Shown here: positions 57,507 through 64,000 of the stretch, piece by piece
How the letters are laid out: each line of letters opens with the position of its first letter
Numbering within the stretch: position 1 is the first letter of the stretch
Assembly: GCA_963753545.1 (NCBI GenBank)
Contig: CAVWCQ010000004.1
Span: forward strand, 145,334 to 209,333
Direction: 5' to 3'
DNA: 64,000 nt
DNA from: CAVWCQ01 sp963753545
GTDB lineage: Bacteria; Chloroflexota; Anaerolineae; Aggregatilineales; Aggregatilineaceae
Program-made: the position numbers and the translations under genes
Notes under the pieces: generated by a model
What the model saw: the letters and a program-made list of their open reading frames with translations, nothing else
What the model was told of the DNA's origin: nothing
Database searches by the model: none

Positions 57507-59309
57507 CCTGCACGCTGTACAGATCAAAATACTGCTGGTCGAAACCCTTGAGCGCCGCCTCGATGTGCCGCACCGTCACCCCGTTCGCCGGATCCGCTAT
57601 CCACTCCGCCAGTTCGGGATCGGCGGCAGCGTCGGACGAAATGATCACGTCGCTCCCCTGCGACAGACTTTCCAGCCGCGCCGCCATATTCACTGTGGAG
57701 CCGAAATAATCCAGCCGGTCGTTGAGCGTCACAGCGATACACGGCCCATAATGCACGCCAGCCTTCAGACTCAGCGGGCGAGGGTCAACGTCGTGCATCA
57801 CCTGCTGAGCATGCAGCGCCGCCCGCAGCGCCCCTGCCGGATGCCGGAACGCGCCCATGATGGCATCGCCCAGCGTCTTGACGATCACGCCGCCCTCAGC
57901 ATTCACCGCGTCGCGCAGCACGTCGAAATGCTCCATGACCAGTCCAAACGCGGGCGCGTCGCCAATTTCGCGGTAGAGGCTGGTTGAGCCGCGCAGATCG
58001 GTGAACATGATCGCCAGCTTTCCGACCGAAATCTGCTCGCCGGGGCGCAGCGCTTCGCTGGCAAACAGATCGCGGAACGTTTGCAGCAGCGTCACCTCGG
58101 CGGCAGTCGCGGCTTGATCGCTCCACGCGGTCCGTTCCAGCAAGAACAACTGCTCCTCCCCAGACTTGTTCTCGAAGTGGATATCCGGAGTCTGGCAAAT
58201 CAGCGGCTCGGAGTTGGGCCAGCCTTCCCCTGTCGCCGCCAGAAACAGATCGTTCGCGCCGTCTGCCTTCACGCGCAGCGCCTGACCACCCGCCAGCCGC
58301 AGCGTGCGCAGCCGGTAGCGTCCCGATTCCAGCCGGGGCGTGATCGTGCGCGATTCTCCGTCGGGGATCAACTGCTGGGCGACCACATGCGGCGTATCCT
58401 GGGGGCCACCCACGCAGAACATCCCCTCCTCGACCCGCCGGATCGCCGGGTTGGGCCGGAAGGTGATCTCAACAGACCGTTCAAAGTTTGCCGTAAAATC
58501 AATATTGCAGACCTCGCAGTGAACGATGTGTGAGACTCCACTGAGCGAGGGCAGACTCTCTTTTGCCCCCCGGCACGACGGGCACAGGATATCCCAACGC
58601 AGATTCAGCAGACCGCGCCGCGTTGCCAGCAACACAGTTTGAGTACCTCCTGGCGATCCACCTGCCACGTATCGGCCAACTGGTAGGGCCGCATATGGGC
58701 CAGGGCGAGCGCATCCCCCTGCTTGATCAGGCTCACTAAGTCATTCAGCAAGTCGGGATCAGCGCCCTCATCCAGCAGGGTTTGGCGGCCCGCCGCCACG
58801 CGTTTTTCGCCCCCAGGAGCGAACTCGACAGGGCCAGAAGCCTGATAAGGTTTTTTGCCCTCGCTGATCTGGCGGTCATAGGCGCGGAAGCTGCGCCCGA
58901 ACGTTCGTTTAAAAATCAGCCCGGTTTGAAAGGGAATCCCCAGCAGGCCGATCAGGTTGCGGGCGCGAATCCAGACGTGATATTGCAGCAGAGTCCCCCC
59001 GCCCGGTTCAGGGAACAACTCGCCTAGAATGCGCAGTTCCGCCAGTGGACCCTTCACGTAACGCCGCGCCACGCCAAACCGGGCGGGATACGTCCACTCA
59101 AATGGCTCCTGGATATATTCGAGCGGGACACCAATCATCGCCGTCTTGATCCGGGCGCGGGCGCTTTCCCCCTCAAAGACTGGATCGTCCATTCGCGGAA
59201 CGCCCGAATCCCGGTCAAAGCGGTTGGTATTCGTCACCAGCGGCCACAGTCTTTCGGGGTCGGAACGCAGATGCCACTGCCAGCAATAATGTTTTTCCGG
59301 GTAGCGCAT
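57496..59309 (-). CDS. SRPBCC - DUF5939-like - class III adenylate cyclase fusion (one frameshift)
   Basis: Residues about 1-150 are an SRPBCC-type lipid/ligand-binding fold ('CWQWHLRSDPERLWPLVTNT', 'IQEPFEWTYPARFGVARRYV'). A DUF5939-like middle has two CxxC pairs ('DILCPSCRGAKESLPSLS', 'IVHCEVCNIDFTANFE'). The C-terminus is a class III cyclase: metal Asp in 'KLAIMFTDLRGSTSLYREIG' and 'GGVIVKTLGDAIMGAFRHPA', where the Lys before LGD fits ATP, and 'RLDYFGSTVNMAARLESLSQ' with the Asp, Asn and Arg of catalysis. The break at about 58635 joins 'QEVLKLC' to 'LLATRRGLLNLRW'. About 604 residues. Likely makes cAMP in response to a ligand. Confidence 0.85.
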
Positions 59310-59379
59310 GGATCACCTTCCAGGGTTTTGTTCAATAAGTAGTTCAAAAAATATTATTCCGCAACCAAGGCAGCAATTT

Positions 59380-59590
59380 CTTCTTATTTTTCTTTGCTCT
59401 TTACGGTGATCTATTTTTTCGTCTTTCTCTTGCTTTTCCTCCGCGCTCTTTGCGCTCTCCGCGGTGAACTATTTTTATCCTTTCTCTTGTTTTTCTTTGC
59501 GCTCTTTGCGACCTTTGCGGTGATCTCTTTTTTCAGCCTTTCTCTTGCTTTTCCTCCGCGCTCTTTGCGCTCTCCGCGGTAAAATTGTTC
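59380..59590. repeat. CACCGCAAAG-type repeat, array of four units
   Basis: Four tandem units of about 58-60 bases fill most of the 357-base divergent gap between the cyclase and galT, each ending in a 'tttgcggtga' or 'ctccgcggtgaa' core (near 59395-59410, 59450-59467, 59508-59524 and 59567-59583). This is the longest array in the window. No gene is present in the gap. Confidence 0.8.
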
Positions 59591-59666
59591 TTTTCTTTTC
59601 ACCCCGAAACACAGTAGCAGAATCTCCCCGCCGCTTGTACACTTATCGGCACTTCCCTGGTGATCT

Positions 59667-60725
59667 GTGTTGGACAAGATGATGCTAAACCCAAGCGAAC
59701 ATCCGCACCGCCGCTATAATCCGCTTACGGGCGAATGGATCCTGGTATCACCGCACCGGGCCAAACGTCCCTGGCAGGGCCAGATCGAGGATTCGCCGCC
59801 TGATGACCGTCCTGCCTATGATCCGACCTGTTATCTCTGCCCCGGCAACACCCGCGCGGGGGGGAAAGTCAATCCGAATTACGCTCACACCTTCGCCTTT
59901 GACAACGACTTTCCGGCGCTGCTGCCCGATACGCCCACGGACGAACCGCAGACGCACCCGCTTTTCCGCATCCAGGGCGAACGGGGTATTGCGCGGGTCA
60001 TGTGCTTCAGCCCACGCCACGATCTGACCCTGGCCCAGATGGAAACCACCGATATCCGGTTGGTGGTTGATCTGTGGGCCGAACAGACCCTTGATCTCAG
60101 TGCGCGGGACTTTATCAGTTACGTGCAGATCTTCGAGAACAAAGGCGCGATGATGGGCTGCTCCAACCCGCACCCGCATGGGCAGATCTGGTCGTCCAGC
60201 CGCCTCCCCCGTGAGGTTGAGAAAGAACTGGTCAACCAGCGCAATTATTACAACGCCACCGGATCAACCATGCTGGCTGATTATCTGGCGGAAGAACAGC
60301 GCCAGAACGAGCGTATCATCTACGCCAACGACTCATGGACGGCCCTCGTTCCGTTTTGGGCAATCTGGCCGTTTGAAGTCATGCTGATCAGTAACCGCCC
60401 GGCTGCCAGCATCCCCGACCTGTCCGGCGAGGAACGCGACGCCCTGGCGGATGTGCTGCATCACGTCACGGTCCGTTACGACAACCTGTTCCACACGTCG
60501 TTCCCCTACAGCATGGGCTTCCACCAGAAGCCGAGCGACGGCGCGGACTATCCCTACTGGCATCTGCACGCGCACTTTTACCCGCCTCTGCTGCGGAGCG
60601 CGACCGTTAAAAAACACATGGTTGGATATGAACTGCTGGGCACGCCGCAGCGCGATATCACCGCTGAACAGGCTGCCGCCCGGCTGCGTGATCTGAGCGA
60701 TAGCCATTATCTGCGAGCAAAGTGA
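59667..60725 (+). CDS. galT: Galactose-1-phosphate uridylyltransferase
   Basis: Family features: 'HRRYNPLTGEWILVSPHRAK', the first zinc Cys pair 'DPTCYLCPGNTRAGGKVNP', and the active-site triad in 'MGCSNPHPHGQIWSSSRLP' with the nucleophilic His. It exchanges UMP between UDP-glucose and galactose-1-phosphate in the Leloir pathway. TTG 59667 is the furthest start; ATG 59676 or 59679 are alternatives. galK follows after three bases, so they form an operon. Confidence 0.93.
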   Translation: MLDKMMLNPSEHPHRRYNPLTGEWILVSPHRAKRPWQGQIEDSPPDDRPAYDPTCYLCPGNTRAGGKVNPNYAHTFAFDNDFPALLPDTPTDEPQTHPLFRIQGERGIARVMCFSPRHDLTLAQMETTDIRLVVDLWAEQTLDLSARDFISYVQIFENKGAMMGCSNPHPHGQIWSSSRLPREVEKELVNQRNYYNATGSTMLADYLAEEQRQNERIIYANDSWTALVPFWAIWPFEVMLISNRPAASIPDLSGEERDALADVLHHVTVRYDNLFHTSFPYSMGFHQKPSDGADYPYWHLHAHFYPPLLRSATVKKHMVGYELLGTPQRDITAEQAAARLRDLSDSHYLRAK

Positions 60726-60728
60726 AAG

Positions 60729-61874
60729 ATGAGCATCCGCGATATCGTTTTAAAGACTTTTCAGGATCGTTTTGGCCAATCCCCCGAACTGCTCGCCCGC
60801 GCGCCGGGACGTGTCAATCTGATCGGGGAACACACCGATTACAACGACGGCTTTGTCCTGCCTGCCGCCATCAACCGTGCCATTTATGTCGCTGCCCGCC
60901 CGCGCATCGATAACCAGGTCAATTTTGTCTCGGTGGATTTTAATGAGCGTGCCAGCTTCAATATCGAGGAACTCGATAATCCCGAGCTGCCCGCCTGGAG
61001 CAAATATCCACGCGGCGCGCTGTGGTGGCTCTACGACCAGGGTTACACCGTCCCCGGCATGGATGCGGTCATCGGCGGCGATGTTCCGCTGGGCGCGGGG
61101 CTGTCCTCGTCGGCGGCGGTTGAGGTTGTGATGATCGAACTCGGCCTTGCCCTGCTCGAAGCGCCGCTTTCCCAGGTGGATAAAGCCCTGGCAGGCGTCG
61201 AGGTGGAGCACAAATTTATCGGCATGCCATGCGGCGTGATGGACCAGATGGCCTCTGCAATGGGCGTCGAGAATCACGCCCTGCTGATCGACTGCCGGAG
61301 CCTTATCGCCACACCCATCCCCATGCCAACAGAAGTGAGCATTGTGATTATGGACACCGCCAAACGGCGCGGGTTAGTCGATTCTGAGTATGCGCGGCGG
61401 CGCGAACAGTGCGAACAGGCCGCCCAGATTCTCGGCGTTACAGCCCTCCGTGATACAACAATGGACCAGGTTGAGGCAGCCAAAGATAAATTGGGCAATG
61501 TGCTCTACCGCCGGGCAAAACATATTGTCACGGAGAACAAGCGCACCCAGGCAACTGCCATCGCTTTGCGCGGGCACGCCCTCAAAACAGTGGGGGATGC
61601 CCTGCGCGCCAGCCATGTCAGCCTGCGGGATGATTATGAAGTAAGCTGTTTTGAACTCGACGTGATTTCGGATATCGCCAATGCGCAGCAAGGCTGTTAT
61701 GGCGCGCGCATGACCGGCGGCGGATTCGGCGGCTGCGCGGTAGCCCTCGTTGCCAATGACGCCGTTGAAGCCTTCCTGCAAGCGATTCCTCCCGCCTATA
61801 CCGCCCGAACCGGACTCACGCCTCAGATCTATGTCACAAATGCTGGTGCGGGCAGTAGCGTCGAAAGTGTATAG
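60729..61874 (+). CDS. galK: Galactokinase
   Basis: The 381 residues carry the galactokinase signature 'GRVNLIGEHTDYNDGFVLPA', the GHMP ATP loop 'GGDVPLGAGLSSSAAVEVVM', catalytic Asp region 'GMPCGVMDQMASAMGVENHA' and 'ARMTGGGFGGCAVALVAND'. It phosphorylates galactose at C1 with ATP. It begins three bases after galT. The sequence is unbroken. Confidence 0.95.
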   Translation: MSIRDIVLKTFQDRFGQSPELLARAPGRVNLIGEHTDYNDGFVLPAAINRAIYVAARPRIDNQVNFVSVDFNERASFNIEELDNPELPAWSKYPRGALWWLYDQGYTVPGMDAVIGGDVPLGAGLSSSAAVEVVMIELGLALLEAPLSQVDKALAGVEVEHKFIGMPCGVMDQMASAMGVENHALLIDCRSLIATPIPMPTEVSIVIMDTAKRRGLVDSEYARRREQCEQAAQILGVTALRDTTMDQVEAAKDKLGNVLYRRAKHIVTENKRTQATAIALRGHALKTVGDALRASHVSLRDDYEVSCFELDVISDIANAQQGCYGARMTGGGFGGCAVALVANDAVEAFLQAIPPAYTARTGLTPQIYVTNAGAGSSVESV

Positions 61875-61898
61875 AATCTAAAGCAACCTGAGAACGCT

Positions 61899-61939
61899 GG
61901 TCACAGGGAATGCGGAATCATTTCCAGTTTCCTGTGACC
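61899..61939. other. Stem-loop between galK and chrA
   Basis: GGTCACAGG (61899-61907) pairs with CCTGTGACC (61931-61939), nine perfect pairs around a 23-base loop. No T-run follows; possibly a terminator or protein site. Confidence 0.45.
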
Positions 61940-61976
61940 GTTGCTCTTGCTCCTCACTGCCACACAGGCTTTCACC

Positions 61977-63173
61977 GTGACTGAAACAACCCTGCCATCC
62001 CGCCGTCCGACACGCGCCTCTCTCCTGGAGCTTGCCGCCGTTTTTCTGCGGATCGGCTTCACAGCCTTTGGCGGCCCCGCAGCGCATATCGCCATCATGC
62101 GTGATGAACTGGTCAAGCGCCGCCAATGGATTAGCGAAGAACATTTCCTCGATCTGCTGGGCGCGACCAATCTGATCCCCGGCCCCAATTCGAGCGAAAT
62201 GTCGATGCACATTGGTTATGTGCGCGCTGGGCTGCTCGGCCTGATCGTCGGCGGTTTGTGTTTTTTGCTGCCCGCCATGCTGATCGTCCTGGTGATGGCC
62301 TGGGCTTATGTCAAATATGGGGCTACGCCCGCCGCCGAATGGCTGCTCTACGGCGTCAAGCCCGTGATCATTCCGCTGGTCGTGCTGGCGATCTGGAGTT
62401 TGGGGCGAAAAGCTGTCCGGGACAGGCTGACCGGGTTTGTCGGGTTAGCCACGCTGATCCTCTATTTCGCCCGGTTCAATTTCGTCGTGCTGCTGCTCGG
62501 CGGCGGATTGATCGTTATGATCGCCCGCAATTGGCGGCACATGCGCAGGCCCATCCTCCCAGTGATCACGCTTCCGCCGCTGGGCTTAAAGAAGCTGTCG
62601 ATCCTCGCCGTTGCAGCAGGCGGGACGAGCTTCAGCCTGGGGCAGTTATTCCTGGTCTTTTTGAAGATCGGCCTGCTGATGTACGGCTCCGGTTATGTCC
62701 TGTTCGCCTTCATGCATGCCGATCTCGTGGAGCGGCACGGCTGGCTGACCGAACAGCAGTTGATCGATGCCATTGCCGTCGGGCAAATGACGCCCGGCCC
62801 GCTTTCTACGTCAGCCACCTTCACTGGCTATATCCTCGGCGGCGTGCCAGGGGCGCTGATTGCCACCTTCGGCCTCTATCTGCCCGCCTTTTGTCTCGTC
62901 GCGATCAGCAATCCCATCATCCCGCGCATCCGCAAATCGGAGTGGGCTGGCAGTTTTTTGGACGGCGTCAACGTCGCCGCGCTGGGGCTGATGGCCGCTG
63001 TCACATGGGAACTGGCGCGAGCAGCTTTCACAGACATATTTACGATACTGATCGGCGTAACTGCCGCTGCTCTGTTATTTCGTTATAAACTGAGTTCTGT
63101 GTGGCTGGTTCTGTTCGGTGGGGGGATGGGGACTCTTGAGTGCGCTGTGGCGCTAGGGGACTGGTATGAGTGA
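61977..63173 (+). CDS. chrA: Chromate transporter, two-domain ChrA
   Basis: The 398 residues are two homologous chromate_transp halves. The first contains 'FLRIGFTAFGGPAAHIAIMR' and 'LLGATNLIPGPNSSEMSMHI', the second 'FLKIGLLMYGSGYVLFAFMH' and 'IDAIAVGQMTPGPLSTSATF'. The FGGP and PGP motifs are the family hallmarks. It exports chromate, probably by exchange with other anions. The start is taken as GTG 61977; the frame opens 12 codons earlier without a clear ribosome site. The next small gene overlaps its end by eight bases. Confidence 0.9.
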   Translation: MTETTLPSRRPTRASLLELAAVFLRIGFTAFGGPAAHIAIMRDELVKRRQWISEEHFLDLLGATNLIPGPNSSEMSMHIGYVRAGLLGLIVGGLCFLLPAMLIVLVMAWAYVKYGATPAAEWLLYGVKPVIIPLVVLAIWSLGRKAVRDRLTGFVGLATLILYFARFNFVVLLLGGGLIVMIARNWRHMRRPILPVITLPPLGLKKLSILAVAAGGTSFSLGQLFLVFLKIGLLMYGSGYVLFAFMHADLVERHGWLTEQQLIDAIAVGQMTPGPLSTSATFTGYILGGVPGALIATFGLYLPAFCLVAISNPIIPRIRKSEWAGSFLDGVNVAALGLMAAVTWELARAAFTDIFTILIGVTAAALLFRYKLSSVWLVLFGGGMGTLECAVALGDWYE

Positions 63174-63378
63174 GAACAAAACGCGGATATGGTTGGGGGG
63201 CATGGAAGTACAGTTCGTCAAATGGACGCCCAATGCCATGATTTACACACGCTACGGATCGCAGGAGACAATGGCCCATTTGCCGCGCAGCACGGTCCAG
63301 CGGCTGCTGCGTGAAAACATGCTGCGCATCGAAGGGGATTGCCCCGACTGGGCTACTCTCGAAGAATCGCCGGAATAG
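63166..63378 (+). CDS. Small hypothetical protein, 70 aa
   Basis: 'MSENKTRIWLGGMEVQFVKW' and 'TPNAMIYTRYGSQETMAHLP' suggest a small beta-rich domain, then a helix 'RSTVQRLLRENMLRIEGDCP'. It overlaps the end of chrA and is likely co-translated. Unknown family. Confidence 0.6.
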   Translation: MSENKTRIWLGGMEVQFVKWTPNAMIYTRYGSQETMAHLPRSTVQRLLRENMLRIEGDCPDWATLEESPE

Positions 63379-63448
63379 CACCAAATTAGACCAAACTCTG
63401 TACAATCCGTGGCTGGATATCCCATCGCAAACCGACTAGAATCTGTGT

Positions 63449-63481
63449 GTAGGGGCGCTGCTTTGTGTGCGGCGGGCGCAG
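63449..63481. repeat. GTAGGGGC-family palindrome (imperfect)
   Basis: 'GTAGGGGCGCTGCTTTGTGT' then GCGGCGGGCGCAG. It shares its first 15 bases with the copy at 46677. Confidence 0.5.
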
Positions 63482-63528
63482 CTAAGCCGCGCTCTCTGAA
63501 TTGACGCTTAAATAATAGCGGGGCCATT

Positions 63529-63900
63529 ATGGGCGAATATCGCAGCATTTTTTCCGAAGAATGGCGGGACTGCCTGCGCGCGCATTATCGGTATGTCATT
63601 CGCGCACAGGATACGCTCACCGAACAGACCTTGCGCCAGGTGCTGATGCAAACAGGTATGGGCGAAGACGAACTGCTGGACTTGCAGCGGCAGGCGCTGG
63701 GCTACGATCCCAGCCTCACGCCCTCTGCCGAAGCAGAAATCGATGAAATCGACTTGCCCGCCGACGAACTGATCGAGCAGATCGCGCCGCCTGCGCCAGT
63801 CGCGCCGCCCGCCTCTGAGGAACCCCCCACCGATCTGCTTGACGACGAGGACGAAGACGATCTCCCGCCTGCGTCCAGCAGCCAATTGTCGATGTTTTAG
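63529..63900 (+). CDS. Small acidic protein with C-terminal sliding-clamp-binding motif
   Basis: The 123 residues have a helical N-terminal domain ('EYRSIFSEEWRDCLRAHYRY', 'EQTLRQVLMQTGMGEDELLD'), an acidic Pro-rich linker ('PTDLLDDEDEDDLPPASSS') and the last five residues QLSMF. That pentapeptide fits the beta-clamp (DnaN) binding consensus QL(S/D)LF, and its position at the very end of a flexible tail is typical of clamp clients. I recognise no family for the N-terminal part. It may be a replication or repair accessory protein. Confidence 0.6.
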   Translation: MGEYRSIFSEEWRDCLRAHYRYVIRAQDTLTEQTLRQVLMQTGMGEDELLDLQRQALGYDPSLTPSAEAEIDEIDLPADELIEQIAPPAPVAPPASEEPPTDLLDDEDEDDLPPASSSQLSMF

Positions 63901-63904
63901 CGAA

Positions 63905-64000
63905 TTTATTTCCCCCTCAGTAAAAAGCGTCGTGCGGTTCACGTCACTGGGGCTAGCAGAGAAACCTGTAAGCCTGCTAAAGAGGCTGAAAAGAGTCCCT
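63905..64000 (+). ncRNA. Candidate structured RNA cut by the right edge
   Basis: After the last gene the sequence has nested pairings: CGTG/CACG near 63931-63942, TAGCAG/CTGCTA spanning about 63954-63980, and AGCCT/AGGCT near 63971-63987, ending 'gaaaagagtccct'. The style recalls the 5' part of IscB-associated (HEARO/omega) RNAs, but I cannot confirm it, and the element continues outside the window. Confidence 0.3.

Noticed and set aside
57496..59309. PycC-type pyrimidine cyclase partner for the DUF5706 protein
   Set aside because: It lies more than 40 kb away and carries adenylate-type residues (Lys before LGD and Asp before YFGSTVN).
59380..59590. CRISPR-like array (repeats of about 60 bases)
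   Set aside because: The whole unit repeats with gradual divergence. There are no unique spacers between constant repeats and no cas gene.

Overview
The window is about 64 kb of bacterial chromosome with moderately high GC and a mix of ATG, GTG and TTG starts. There is no rRNA or tRNA gene, so placement rests on gene content. A giant multi-GAF histidine kinase, paired DUF4388 (PATAN-type) proteins beside a Ras-like GTPase, a DUF2085 membrane protein, a DUF3048 lipoprotein, an SRPBCC-DUF5939-cyclase fusion and many short dispersed intergenic repeats together suggest Chloroflexota, perhaps Anaerolineae-like. This is an inference, not a proof.

Layout. 1-3.7 kb: a TPR protein cut by the left edge, xseB and a pentapeptide-repeat protein. 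3.9-11.5 kb: a luciferase-like oxidoreductase, murJ, a DUF2085 protein, a sugar-nucleotide epimerase, a DUF402 pair, a GAF protein, and a 118-aa gene whose consensus promoter contains an SOS-type palindrome. 11.7-16.06 kb (minus strand): a thiamine operon, reading promoter, TPP riboswitch with intrinsic terminator, thiamine pyrophosphokinase, permease, binding protein, a DUF5706/PycTM-like membrane protein and an ABC ATPase. 16.2-29.9 kb (minus): an alpha/beta hydrolase with a long disordered insert, then a two-component block of response regulator with degenerate GGDEF, a histidine kinase of about 3,650 codons, and a CheY-like regulator. 30-38 kb (minus): a glycosyltransferase, an acyl-ACP-reductase-like enzyme, a left-handed beta-helix protein, an alpha/beta hydrolase, a Ras-like GTPase and two DUF4388 proteins. 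38-46.6 kb: a DUF3048 lipoprotein, an antitoxin with a wrecked PIN toxin, a NUDIX-like protein, a GNAT enzyme, an SLC13 transporter, an MFS transporter and dprA. 46.8-53.7 kb: a structured RNA or transposon-end remnant, an M32 carboxypeptidase, a Uma2 protein, groEL, an M24-fold protein and a truncated HNH gene. 53.9-64 kb: a secreted SH3 protein, a zinc alcohol dehydrogenase, an intact VapBC pair, the cyclase, galT-galK, chrA, and a small acidic protein ending in a sliding-clamp-binding motif.

Many genes are split by single-base frame changes although coding sense continues on both sides. The density is extreme at 11.7-21.3 kb and almost nil at 42-55 kb and 59.6-63.9 kb. I read most of these as assembly or sequencing indels and annotate each such gene as one locus. 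A few lesions (the PIN toxin, the HNH gene) involve lost sequence and look like real decay.

The genes that most clearly act together are the riboswitch-controlled thiamine operon, the kinase with its flanking regulators, the GTPase with its DUF4388 partners, and galT-galK. Two repeat families run through the intergenic spaces: a purine-rich CACCGCAAAG element that follows stop codons with fixed polarity, and a short palindrome built on GTAGGGGC.
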